This document shows positions 9,647 through 18,994 of a stretch of DNA of 22,418 bases, one piece after another. Under the pieces are notes generated by a model. The model saw only the letters and a list, made by a program, of their open reading frames with translations, ran no database searches and had not been told where the DNA came from. Origin of the DNA: Syncephalis plumigaleata (lineage: Eukaryota > Zoopagomycota > Zoopagomycetes > Zoopagales > Piptocephalidaceae); contig JAIXMF010000224.1 in assembly GCA_025201365.1 (NCBI GenBank), positions 1-22,418 of the forward strand. The letters run 5' to 3'. Numbering within the stretch: the stretch's first letter is position 1; every line of letters starts with the position of its first letter. A program made the translations under genes and the position numbers.

Positions 9647-9837
9647 GACAAGTAGTAGGACACTTTCTCATTGATAGTGTGGGAGCTATGGTTGCTCGAT
9701 TGCTCAAGCACAATGTGTAGGCGATATACAATAAGGTAGAGTGAGTAGAGTGCAATAAGACAGCGTAAGAGCGTGTAATAAGCACGATTGAACTGGAAGA
9801 TGGAGATATTAGATGCGTCTTTATATATTTGTGGCAT
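9643..9837 (-). CDS. Small ORF with a hydrophobic stretch, upstream of the 9216-9646 unit
   Basis: A 64-codon ORF starting MPQIYKDASN, with a hydrophobic stretch of about 18 residues (LLRCLIALYSLYLIVYRL) that could be a membrane segment, ending VSYYLS. It lies in the 5' exon of the transcript implied by the intron at 9572-9633. Its TGA overlaps the ATG of the next ORF. It could be the real product, with the intron in its 3' UTR, or an upstream ORF, or chance. No homologue is recognised. Confidence 0.3.
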   Translation of the reverse strand: MPQIYKDASNISIFQFNRAYYTLLRCLIALYSLYLIVYRLHIVLEQSSNHSSHTINEKVSYYLS

Positions 9838-10114
9838 GTTAGTAGCACTAACTGCATGGATCTATTGCGCAAGAGTGAAAACGTTTATTCAGATACATAC
9901 AGGAAGGATAAATCTATTGTGACAAACAATGTCATTGACACTACAATGCAGTAAGATTCGTGTCATCTAATGTCATTGTAGCAAAGTTATAATGGTATAA
10001 TGCCGCTTAGAACACAGCAATCAATACAGGCAAGTGCTGATACTAATTGACATGTTTGTTATTCATGCCAACTGCATTTCCCTTTTCCTTCCCTTTACTT
10101 CTTTACCAATGCTG

Positions 10115-10555
10115 CCTTCTTAGCATCAACTACATTCCACTTGTCATTAAACACTACACGTATTCTTAGTGTTGACTACATTCTACTTGTCGTTGACTTC
10201 TTTCACATACTGTCTTCTTCGTGCCAACTGCATTCTAAGTGTTTCCCTTGTTTCTCTTTCCCTTTACTTCTTCACCACTACTGTCTCCTTCGTGCTAACC
10301 TCATTTTCCTTGTCGTTAAACAGCACGCGTCTTATTCGTGCCAACTGCACTCTAGTTGTTTCTATTGTTTCCCTTTCCCTTACCATTAAACAGTAAGTGA
10401 CTTCTTCTTAACTACATCCCACTTGTCAGTAAACAATACACGTCTACTTCCTCTTAGCTATATGCCAGTTATTCCTTTTACTTTCTCAGTAATACGCGTC
10501 TTCTTCGTGTCATTCGCATTCCACTTACTTCCTCTTTCACTTTAGCATACACACT
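10115..10555 (+). repeat. Degenerate tandem repeat (about eight units, dimeric higher order)
   Basis: Eight diverged units begin near 10115, 10162, 10214, 10285, 10331, 10401, 10444 and 10500. A typical unit reads CTTCTTCGTGCCAACTGCA, then TTCCACTTGTCGTTAAACA and a CACGCGT-like end. Spacing is irregular (43-71 bp), but units 3+4 and 5+6 form similar dimers of 117 and 113 bp: in each, the first member carries an extra TGTTTC/CCCTT-rich insert. No coding frame is kept. It is probably an old minisatellite. Confidence 0.65.
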
Positions 10556-11320
10556 CCCAATAGCAGCTATTCTGCTATACTATCTCTATGACTTTTATTT
10601 ATCTCTTTGTTCTCTTCCTCTTCCTCTATCCTATCTATATGCTCACTTGTCGTTATTATTACTATACCAATAAGCCTTGTTTATTGTCCGTTCTAGTCCT
10701 TTGTCTTCTATCACTGTCCTGCTTATTTATCAATGTTTAAGCGTTCATTGTTCTCGTTGTAATATGTATCTTTTAGTTTTACCACTCTTTTCCGTCATCT
10801 GTTTGTATGCCACTATTACGTCATGCTGTTATTTGTATTTTTATTTGTTTACTGCCATCTACATACTCTATCTACCTACAAGCATACGCTGCTTCTTCAA
10901 ATAAACTGGTATACGTGCTCATGCATCCTTTCTTTGCTCATTCCTTGCTCAATCGTGACAAGTCAGTCATTCTACTAGTTACTGCTTGTTTATTACATTG
11001 TTTATCGTGTGTTCTATTTGTTCACTCGTTGCTACCTCTATGCAAGTAACCGTAAGGATTATCAACATAACTTATCTATCATACTAGTTTATTACTACTT
11101 GCAAGTACATGACATGGCAATATCCAACTATACTAGTACACTTGTATCGTCCATCTTATAGAATTGATGATGATAGTTATCGCTATCAATAAAGGATCCA
11201 TTACTGAATACTAAATTGTTATTATTGTCATGCTGTGTTAATTGCCATTTCTACGGTAATAATGGTGTTAACAATTGTGTTAATCTATTTATTAATAAAC
11301 TGCAAAAGTGAAAAGATAAA

Positions 11321-11341
11321 TGCGCAAATTGGATGGAAAAA
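11321..11341 (+). repeat. Copy of a 21-bp sequence shared with 9231-9251 (minus)
   Basis: The 21 bases starting TGCGCAAATT and ending GGATGGAAAAA are identical to the reverse complement of 9231-9251, and most of the nine preceding bases match too. Bases 11332-11351 also match 867-886 with one difference. This copy lies beyond the cyclophilin stop codon and may be in its 3' UTR. Confidence 0.6.
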
Positions 11342-11460
11342 CACCGTATTTGCAAGAAGTTGCACGTCATTGCAATTTGTAATGTGACACACTCCTCCTT
11401 TGGAGATAGTAGGACAACGCATTGACTGAATGACAATTTGTTCTCCTGTTTAATGTCTAC

Positions 11461-12102
11461 TCACAATTCAATGTGCATTGGTTCCTCGGACTCCTCGATT
11501 TCCAAGACACCCGAGTCTTCAATAAAGATCTTTTTCTCGGGACGATCGCGATAGTCGGTAGGCGTGTTTTCAATCTTCTCTACCACGTCCATGCCTTCGA
11601 TTACTTTGCCGAATACAACGTGTCTATTATCTAGCCAGCTGGTCTTGACGGTGCAAATGAAGAATTGCGATCCATTAGTGTCGGGACCGGCATTGGCCAT
11701 CGAGACAATACCGGGACCGGTGTGGGTCAGTTCAAAGTTCTCGTCGGCAAACTTCTCGCCATAGATGGATCTACCGCCGGTACCATCACCCTTAGTGAAG
11801 TCACCACCTTGAATCATGAAGTTGCTGATAACACGATGGAAGGCGGATCCTTTATAGCCTTCACCCTCTGGTTTCTTCGCTAGTTCGCGGAAGTTCTTTA
11901 CGGTTTTTGGCACGACACCACCGAACAAACCAATAACAACACGGCCCAACTTTTCATCACCTCGCTTAATGTCAAAGTAGACACGATCGGTGACTTCGGC
12001 CTTAATCTCGTCAGCTTGAGTAGTTGGCAGGCCAACAAACATAAGTGACGCGAACAAGAAAAGCGCTATAAGCGCTACGGAAAAAGAACGTCGCTGCGCC
12101 AT
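11461..12102 (-). CDS. ER-retained cyclophilin B-type peptidyl-prolyl isomerase
   Basis: Single-exon 213-residue cyclophilin that catalyses prolyl cis-trans isomerisation during protein folding in the ER. A signal peptide (about 1-30, hydrophobic core [13 protein letters not shown]) precedes the isomerase domain (about 38-200). Catalytic and binding motifs are intact: FHRVI (active Arg), FMIQGGDF, the [15 protein letters not shown] loop, and [11 protein letters not shown] with the Trp linked to cyclosporin binding and the active-site His. The C-terminus is HIEL, a variant of the HDEL/KDEL retrieval signal, so ER retention is expected. It corresponds to metazoan PPIB and fungal CypB/Cpr5-like proteins; I give no symbol because fungal names differ. 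It is divergent from the Gcr1_C gene at 12810. Confidence 0.95.
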   Translation of the reverse strand: MAQRRSFSVALIALFLFASLMFVGLPTTQADEIKAEVTDRVYFDIKRGDEKLGRVVIGLFGGVVPKTVKNFRELAKKPEGEGYKGSAFHRVISNFMIQGGDFTKGDGTGGRSIYGEKFADENFELTHTGPGIVSMANAGPDTNGSQFFICTVKTSWLDNRHVVFGKVIEGMDVVEKIENTPTDYRDRPEKKIFIEDSGVLEIEESEEPMHIEL

Positions 12103-12523
12103 ATTGATGCTAAAACGAGAGCAAATGAGAGAGGATAGAGAATAACGTTTGTCGATAGAATAGTAAATAACAGTGTTAAAAGGAGAAGAGTAGATAGAAA
12201 GAATGAGAACGAGTAAACGGAAAGGAACAACTAGATGTGATATGATCCAAGCACAATAATCGAAAGTATGAATGTGTGTGTGAGTTGTTCATTCAACAAA
12301 TTAAGTCAGGTAAACGGAGCTCTTTTCGTATACATAAGGAATAACTCGTTGCGTGGACACTTACCATTGGCTCTCATTTTGTATTATTGTATGATTTTTG
12401 ATACAATTCTGATCTAACATTTATCTATAGGAAATGAGATGAGGATTAGTCAACTTTTTGTCTCATTTTTGCGCTCTTTTTCTTCTATCCTTGCAACGTT
12501 GTTAACTTTCACTTAACCATCTT

Positions 12524-12524
<1 letters not shown>

Positions 12525-12554
<30 letters not shown>
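12525..12554. repeat. (CT)15 dinucleotide repeat
   Basis: Fifteen exact CT units, followed by more CT-rich sequence. It lies in the divergent promoter region, about 255 bp upstream of the Gcr1_C gene. Confidence 0.95.
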
Positions 12555-12557
<3 letters not shown>

Positions 12558-12795
12558 ACACACACGCTTTCTCTCTGGTGCGCGCGTGTAGGACTATTCT
12601 CCGTCTATAGTTGTGTGATAGGTCAATAATTAGCTAATATCACGTCGGCTGTCCTATTACACTATCGTTAACGACTAATACACCAGTGACACCTGCTCAA
12701 TAGTTAGTTTATGAACAACGGGCAAAGTAAGCAAGTTAGAAAATAACACTTGCCACTATACATATCTATACATATATTGTTATCCATAGGTATCT

Positions 12796-12807
12796 ATGCT
12801 CGAGTAA
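12796..12807 (+). promoter_or_regulatory. Minimal upstream ORF before the Gcr1_C gene
   Basis: ATG CTC GAG TAA encodes Met-Leu-Glu and stops two bases before the main ATG at 12810. If it is in the mature mRNA, translation of the factor would depend on leaky scanning or very local reinitiation. It sits just after a possible acceptor (CCATAG), so it should remain in the mRNA even if a 5' intron is spliced. Confidence 0.4.
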
Positions 12808-12809
12808 AT

Positions 12810-14327
12810 ATGACATCGGTACCGGATAATGTCGACATGGTGGTAGACTCGATAATAGCCGGTCTACATTCGGCTGTGGCAGCCAGCACCAATTCCAATT
12901 CGGTTCACTCTATCGATTTAACGCAATCTGTCGATAGAGTGGTAAGGTCCAATAATGATGCGACTTCCAATGCCAAAAGATCTCATGGACATGCTACCAC
13001 TGTTAATGATAATGATGATGTCGACGAGGTTGATGATTATGATGATTATGATGCCAATAGGAATGGCTCATCTCAGGAAACAACGGATGTGCATCAGGAT
13101 ACAACGGCAAAGATGAATGAAAAAATGAAGGATGATGAGTTGGATTCGGCAATGTTGGACACGCCATTCATACTAGTTGAACGCGAGGCAGGAAGTCAAA
13201 TGGTTGTACGATATGACTATGATGACGTTGTACGCCGCATGCTAATACCATCCGATATCACGATGAATACATTCAAGGAACTTGTCGAGCGTAAAGTAAG
13301 AGCAATGCCATAATGAAGACATTGATGGAATATGTTGATACTTAACTTTTAACTGGATGTTTAATAGACGGCGCAACAATTCGACAAAATGTTCTATTTT
13401 CACCAGAATATACCAGTAGATATATTCGATGAGGATGAATTCCATCTTGCGATAGCATCACGACATGAACCGCACTTTTATTTCCGTAAAAGCGTGAAAC
13501 TCGAGCAGAATGGTCTCGATGACTATGAGCGTACACCACCCGATCACACCGGTCTACTAGGCGGTGCACCGGATATTAACGATTTACTATCAGAGAAACG
13601 AACCTCTACCGATGCATTTGGCGAGGATCGAGCTGATTGCATGCCACGCTCGCTTGCTGCACGACTGAATCGTATACCGATGGATATGACGAGCACATCA
13701 ATATCAATGTTACGACGTATTGAAAATGCGAGGAAACGGATTGCTTCCGATTCGCAAATGCTCTCGTTCTACGAGTTACGTACGGTGCGACGCTTATGGA
13801 AGGAGTATACGGAGGGTATAGATGGACGTCCGTCTATTCGATCGCTCGACGAGGAACACGGTCCGGTATGGCGACGCGACCATTACCAATCGTATCAGCG
13901 TCGTATGCGTATTGTCAAGGAGATTCAACGTCGTGCCGAGGATGTTGGCGTGGACAAGGCTATCGACGAGCTAGAGGAGTACGGCTCGCTTCATAAGGTG
14001 ACCGAGGCATTACGCGAACGACACATACAAAGCCCCGAGGGTCGTCGTCGTCGTGATCGTGTAATCAATGGAATGCGTCGGCGTCGTGAACGCTTAGAAG
14101 CGGAATCTGCCGTTAAACTACAACAGGAACTCGCCAATCCCGCTGTAACGTACAATGATGTCAATGAGAATATACTTCATAATCCGTTGGAGCTAAAGGA
14201 AACCGACGTGGTCGCATTGACAACGGCCAACATATCAGGACACACATCCAGCAATGATCATGGATCAGCCTATGTACACCAACCATTGTCGCATCATGAT
14301 GATGAAGAGGAAGAATTGCAATCATAA
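12810..14327 (+). CDS. Gcr1_C-domain putative transcription factor
   Basis: Two exons, 12810-13295 and 13368-14327, joined in phase 0 across a 72-bp intron (GTAAGA donor, TTAATAG acceptor), give 481 residues. Residues about 298-352 (ELRTVRRLWKEYTEG, RPSIRSLDEEHGPVWR, then SYQRRMRIVKEIQ) match the Gcr1_C domain, the DNA-binding region of yeast Gcr1-like regulators. A basic Arg-rich segment follows near 388-402 and the C-terminus is acidic. The N-terminal part has a Ser/Asn-rich region, an Asp-rich run around residues 70-85, and a segment (about 125-190, FILVEREAGSQMVVRYDYDD onward) that may fold as a small ubiquitin/PB1-like domain, though that is a guess. Nuclear location and target genes are unknown. 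I chose the ATG at 12810; the open frame continues upstream but without an ATG. A three-codon uORF ends just before it. Confidence 0.8.
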
Positions 14328-15172
14328 CAATGACAATGATGACAACAATAGGATTATTATTACTATGTGTTTTTCTTTATAATTATAAAAGGTATATATA
14401 TATATTAATTATTTATATTGGTTATATTATCAGTACTGTGCATTATTAATACATGCTTGTGTGCATAGGCCATAAAGTGATGCATGATATGATGAGCGCT
14501 TTGCTCGAGGAATGCGTGGGTCGTACAACATACCTTTTTTAGTCATCCGGGAAAGCCCATCAAAATGGCCTGGCCCATCCAGTTATACTATCCCATATAG
14601 TAGAGACCAGTATTCCTTACAGTTATTGACTATATACTATTGTAGCTATACTGAGCTACATGAATGTAATACTAATACTACTAATAATGCTAATAAGAAA
14701 TATGACTGTATATGTTATTTCCAAACATTATAGCTGGAATGGCAAGTACCCAATTTATAGTGATGCAAAGAAAGAGTGGATCGACGTGCATCGATTAACC
14801 GGTTAGTTGGCCCGGCAAAATAATACAAGAGATTTTGTCGCGTGCACACGTGCGTGCCTGTTTATGTTCATGTGTATGCCTGTGTTCGTACGTGCCTGTG
14901 TTCGTGTGCGTGTGTGTATACTACCTCCAATGCCATCATGTTGACCGTTACTACATATCCTGCTGAGTGCTATTTAACTACTGAGAGTACTCGTTATTAC
15001 CAAGTACCATCGTTCGCTGTTGCATTTTATTATTACTTAACTTGTCTTTTTTTTCGTTTTTTAGTAATATCTGTTCATTTGTCTTCCCACCTATCTATTC
15101 GTTACTCTATTCTTTCTTCTGTTTTATAGTATTTATCAAAGTATATATACATCTATATACTGTAGAGCGACG
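14328..15172. other. Intergenic region between the Gcr1_C and orphan 7TM genes
   Basis: It contains two exon-like fragments (14469-14806, separate entry), a run of alternating CGTG/TGTG sequence at about 14836-14920 that resembles a degenerate GT microsatellite, and AT-rich and T-rich stretches leading to the 7TM gene (T8 near 15048-15055). No other gene is seen. Confidence 0.5.
14469..14806 (+). other. Two exon-like fragments, possible unrecognised small gene
   Basis: After an acceptor-like GTGCATAG, bases 14471-14542 read HKVMHDMMSALLEECVGR before a stop. After TTATAG, bases 14735-14806 read WNGKYPIYSDAKK then EWIDVHRLTG and a stop. Both are 23 sense codons long, have balanced protein-like composition unlike the AT-rich surroundings, and follow plausible splice acceptors. 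I could not find a donor that joins them in frame, nor an upstream start exon. They may be terminal exons of a small gene or remnants of a lost one. No family is recognised. Confidence 0.25.
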
Positions 15173-16261
15173 ATGGCTATCGATCTTTTTACTCCCTATC
15201 GACATATTCCTGAGGATCCTACGGGTGACCTGAATGGATTCGAGTATATGCAAGCGGAATCGCACGACATAAAAGAGACACGATTCCGTATGCGTGGTAT
15301 TTATATCATGTTCGTCATGACTTGCTTCGTGTCGTGGACGTTCACTCGTAACGCAAGAATGGCCATTAGCGTTCTACGCCACAATCATTTGAACGTGGCA
15401 TCCTGGCTTATCGTCATACAGGCAGTATGCGGTATGGTGTTTGGTTTCGTGTACGGACACGGCTACATACTCCCATGGGGTCCTAGTTGTCGTCAAAGCA
15501 TCGACTACACGATTGCCGGCATGGCTGTCTCCAATATTTGCGAGAATCTTACACTGCTACTAAAGGCGTATGTGGTGCATCAGCGAAATAAACGCATGCT
15601 CATATACGGCTGCCTGTTGATCGTGCCCAGTCCCGTCATCATCATGTACGTTATCCTGGTAAAGAGCCCCACCATTATTACCCACGAGGGTGGATGCCTA
15701 GTGAGATATCCGTTTTTCCTCGGCTGGACTAAACTCGGCCTGGATTCCGTCGTCAATGCGTTCTTCTCGGCTGCATTTCTCAAAGTGGTGCTGCAGCAAT
15801 ATAGAGATTATGGTGCGAAATGCTGGCGCATCCTAGCACGAGATGGCATTGGTGTCATGTGCTCGGTAATCGCGTCAAATGTTATTAGTGCTTTGATAGC
15901 GGCGCTCAACTTCCTAGGAGATCTCTCGGATTTCGTTTGGGTAACCAATTGGATTATCACCTCCACACTACTGGCTCAGCACGTATTTATTACGCATTGT
16001 AGACTGGCAGAGTTCACGCAACCTAAAAAAAGCACCAATGACACCAGTAATTCCGTGTCTGCCAGTGTGACTGTTCACAATTCTTCTTCTAAGCAAAAGG
16101 CTCCGACAAGTATGCCGAAAACACTGCATTTCGCATCCACCATCGATAATGCCTATGATAATGTGGATATCACCTCGGTGCCTGCTCCTGAAAATAACTT
16201 GCTATCCGATACTATTATTCCAATTGAAGAGCACCCGAGCAATCCTAGTGAAAGTGAATGA
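15173..16261 (+). CDS. Orphan seven-helix integral membrane protein
   Basis: Single-exon 362-residue membrane protein that I cannot assign to a named family. About seven hydrophobic segments are visible: roughly 43-60 (IYIMFVMTCFVSW), 75-96 (SWLIVIQAVCGMVFGFVYG), 110-132 (IAGMAVSNICENLTLLL), 141-162, 178-202, 222-247 and 256-274. The N-terminus is short and polar with no signal peptide. The loop after helix 3 is basic (HQRNKRM). The C-terminal tail of about 85 residues is Ser/Thr-rich and acidic, without membrane segments. This layout is GPCR-like, but no DRY or NPxxY motif is seen, so receptor function is only an inference. It is convergent with the 7TM-RGS gene on the other strand. The ATG at 15173 is the first in the frame and leaves a full first helix. 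Confidence 0.75.
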   Translation: MAIDLFTPYRHIPEDPTGDLNGFEYMQAESHDIKETRFRMRGIYIMFVMTCFVSWTFTRNARMAISVLRHNHLNVASWLIVIQAVCGMVFGFVYGHGYILPWGPSCRQSIDYTIAGMAVSNICENLTLLLKAYVVHQRNKRMLIYGCLLIVPSPVIIMYVILVKSPTIITHEGGCLVRYPFFLGWTKLGLDSVVNAFFSAAFLKVVLQQYRDYGAKCWRILARDGIGVMCSVIASNVISALIAALNFLGDLSDFVWVTNWIITSTLLAQHVFITHCRLAEFTQPKKSTNDTSNSVSASVTVHNSSSKQKAPTSMPKTLHFASTIDNAYDNVDITSVPAPENNLLSDTIIPIEEHPSNPSESE

Positions 16262-16411
16262 TGATGACGACGATGAAATACTTGCTAGGATGTAACAAAT
16301 TAGTACGGGCGCATTTGTAATATGATCGATCGTTCCAGAGTCAATAGCCATAAACCTAACTGTATTCCATTGACCGTTGAGTGTCGATTGTATGGAACTA
16401 CTCTCTATTCA

Positions 16412-16433
16412 TTTATTATACAAGTAAAATAAA
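16412..16433. terminator. Overlapping poly(A) signals of two convergent genes
   Basis: A plus-strand AATAAA at 16428-16433 lies 167 bases past the orphan 7TM stop. A minus-strand AATAAA at 16412-16417 lies about 50 bases past the 7TM-RGS stop. If both are used, the two transcripts overlap tail to tail by a few tens of bases. Confidence 0.5.
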
Positions 16434-16465
16434 GTAATAATAATAATAATCAAATACTTGCACAT

Positions 16466-18170
16466 TTATTTATATCGATCGAGTAGATAAAAAGTACTGG
16501 TCTGACTTTCTGACTGGGCAAGCGCTTGTACAGCAAGTGTAAATTCTTGCGTGTCAGTCGAGTACTTGCCGAGACATTGCTCATCCAGTATAGGCTCGTC
16601 ATTCTGACAGGTAGAGTTAAGGTATCTTGGATAGGTGTCGAAAAACATGAGTTCCAGAATTTCCTCTTGTGCCGCACGTACTGAATCGGCTAGAGTAGCA
16701 TAAGCTGCCGAGTCGCCATAAGCGATATCCATACCAAGGCACTCGGCAAGTCGATGCAACGTCTCCTCCGTAAGGTTGACTTCCAGGTCGCTGTTAGCCT
16801 CCAGGAATGTACTATGAAGCATCGACATACGACGCTGCAATGTGGTGTGTTCCGCTTGATAGGCAAGAGTGTTGCGAGGCGAGGATGAAGTGGTCAATAT
16901 TGCCTGGCATGCCTCGTAAAATAGGATGTTCTCCACGCTGAGATCACGTACAGTATACCGTTTGAACTAATGAAAACGACATCAATAAGGTTAGCGAATA
17001 GTTTGATACGTGTTATACGGCTACACTTACGCTATCAACACGATTAGGATCATTGAGCAGTTGGCGGAATAGATCACGAGAAATGTAGGACGTATCGTAT
17101 TGCACGCTGCTCTTAATTCCCGGACGACCGCATTCAACGTTACTGTTATTGCTGCGCGATCGAGGTAACTTGTTGCCTTGCGCTTGATGGTAATGATGCG
17201 GCAATGCATTCCGCAATAGATAGAGTGGCCAACAAATCAAAACCATGTGATTAAAGAGGATTACCGGAATGATTACGTGCACCGATCTGAAGCCGCCGTA
17301 TTCCTTGACTTGTACCGCGTATTTGAGCGTGATATATACGATCAGCCCTAGTGTTGAGAACAGTAATACCATGACTAGTCCGCGTCGAATACCATACGTG
17401 TCGTTAATCTTGCAAAGTGTGAAAAGCAGACAAGGCATAAGTATGACCAGAATGAAACCGACGAGACAAGCGCACAACAGAATACTCCAATCAAAGTAGA
17501 CACAACGACCCTCTGTCATCCACGAGGACGGAGTAGACGTATCAGCGTAGAACTGGGTGATCACCCCGAATATAATAATGACTATCAGGTAGATGGTCAT
17601 ACCGTAGAACATGGACCGCACGCTAAACAAATATCGATGCGCCAACAGCCAATTATCGGTGGATGTCGCCATGTTAATGCTGTTGCGCGAGGGTGGCATC
17701 AAGCCTTGATTAGGAAAAGACGATGAAGGCAATGGCTGCGCGGATAAGCCGTCACTGGCGTGACTGGCGAATGGCAAGGGCGCGGTCACTTGCGAGCATT
17801 TGCGTAAACGACGATCCATTACCGCTATTGCAGCGCGACCAACGTAGTATTCACCGGCAAGTCGAATCGCCATGGCACAGATGGAGGCGGCGTACAACGG
17901 GACTAGAGTATAGCCTAGCCAATACAGAACAGAACATGGCACTTTGGAGGCAAATGGTGCTGTTCCAAGTATGTACATTGAGCATACTAGTCCGACGGCT
18001 GTCGTGAACATGGTGAGCGGCAATGAGCGGCAACGAATGATACTATGATGGCGTAGCTGTACAAACTTCCAAGAAGTTACACCCATAAGCAGAACAGTGG
18101 CGAGAAGAATTGTATAATGGATAAGCCACACGTAGAGCGTCGCTGTCTCCTCAATACTTTCTACCAACAT
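16466..18170 (-). CDS. Seven-transmembrane protein fused to an RGS domain
   Basis: Two exons, 17031-18170 and 16466-16966, joined in phase 0 over a 64-bp intron (GTAAGT donor, TTTTCATTAG acceptor), give 546 residues. The N-terminal half has seven hydrophobic helices: about 13-35, 50-73, 80-105, 190-213, 228-252, 262-284 and 292-315, with a long polar loop between helices 3 and 4. The C-terminal part is an RGS domain: YISRDLFRQLLND, FKRYTVRDLSVENILFYEA with the family's ENILFYEAC core, then ILELMFFDTYPRYL. RGS domains speed GTP hydrolysis by G-alpha subunits, so this protein probably tunes heterotrimeric G signalling at a membrane, like plant RGS1 and fungal 7TM-RGS proteins. The start is ATG 18170, because the upstream open frame begins with a non-ATG codon. 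It is convergent with the orphan 7TM gene. Confidence 0.88.
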
Positions 18171-18384
18171 GATAACGAAATGCAATTTAGAAAATGAAAT
18201 AACAAAATGTATATACTAGTAGTAGTAATAGAAGAAGTAGAAATAATGAGATAGCAAGTGAGAGAGAGGGATGGATGATACGCCAATGATGACTATGATA
18301 CTAAGCTAGCATTCAATGCCAACCATATATAGTCCTATCGACTGCTGCAGAGGGAGCAGCCACGAAAGCAAGAAAAAAACTAAA

Positions 18385-18408
18385 TAACTAACTAACTAAC
18401 TAACTAAC
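18385..18408. repeat. TAAC tetranucleotide repeat
   Basis: About six tandem AACT/TAAC units, about 215 bp upstream of the 7TM-RGS start codon. It is the complement of the TTAG tract at 8751-8766. Confidence 0.85.
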
Positions 18409-18944
18409 GAAAAGGAAAGTAATGTTGGACTTGATTCGAAACGTTAACAATAATTTCTATCTAAATAATGCCGAACTGAATTTTGACTGTAATTTGATTT
18501 GAAATGTAATCTGGACGTATACGATGTATATGTGTGTGTATGTGTACGTGTGTATAGTTATGAACAGTTGAAATATAATACTTGAGATAGTAATAAAAGA
18601 TGAGAAATAGAGTTGATTCACCGTTTGACAGAACAATGAGCAAAATGGATGAACTGTATCGGGATGGATCAAAGATAAACGTTGGTGACTTGTTGCAAGA
18701 AACAAAAGGTAGAAGCAATTAACGACCAAAGAAGAAAAGAAGAAAGAAAGAAAGAAAGAAAGTAAAGAGTAAGTAAAGAGACGTATAAAAAGGAATAAGT
18801 TATTAAAAGAAGAATAAACCTAGTAGATGCATTCCCGTTATTATAGCGTGCATTTATATCAATGTAGGCATAAGGACACTACTACATCTTAAATAATGCT
18901 AATTGTTAGCTACATCAAAATGATGATTACTCTATGAGAGATCC

Positions 18945-18994
18945 ACGCGTTTACAATGGGGGAGGCCAACCATTGAGTACGCGTGTTTACAATG
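18945..18994 (+). repeat. Duplicated ACGCGT...TTACAATG motif
   Basis: ACGCGTTTACAATG at 18945-18958 recurs as ACGCGTGTTTACAATG at 18979-18994. ACGCGT is the MCB element bound by MBF-type cell-cycle factors in yeasts, and TGTTTAC is the core of forkhead sites. No gene start lies close by, so use is speculative. Confidence 0.35.

Larger units (their letters stand above)
9838..11460. other. Gene-free, pyrimidine-rich intergenic region
   Basis: No convincing gene in about 1.6 kb. From 10080 to 11050 the plus strand is strongly pyrimidine-rich, which creates several open frames rich in Ser, Leu, Phe and Cys that are composition artefacts. It includes the degenerate tandem repeat at 10115-10555. 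Near 9948-9980, CTACAATG and CATTGTAG form an 8-bp inverted repeat. A minus-strand AATAAA at 11288-11293 may serve the cyclophilin gene. Confidence 0.6.
12103..12809. promoter_or_regulatory. Divergent intergenic region, cyclophilin and Gcr1_C gene
   Basis: The 707 bp between the two divergent start codons must hold both promoters. It contains a (CT)15 tract at 12525-12554. On the minus strand a donor-like GTAAGTGTCC (12355-12364) and the acceptor-like CGTTTTAG just before the cyclophilin ATG could bound a 5' UTR intron of about 250 bp; that is only a suggestion. Confidence 0.5.

Noticed and set aside
10141-11049. Several plus-strand open frames of 75-82 codons
   Set aside because: They are rich in Ser, Leu, Phe and Cys because the strand is pyrimidine-rich. 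They overlap each other in different frames and the decayed tandem repeat, with no recognisable protein motif.
12750-12809. N-terminal extension of the Gcr1_C protein
   Set aside because: The frame is open upstream but begins with TTG and has no ATG before 12810; a short uORF lies in this stretch instead.
18171-18185. N-terminal extension of the 7TM-RGS protein
   Set aside because: The extra codons begin with TTG, not ATG; the first ATG at 18170 gives a sensible start before helix 1.
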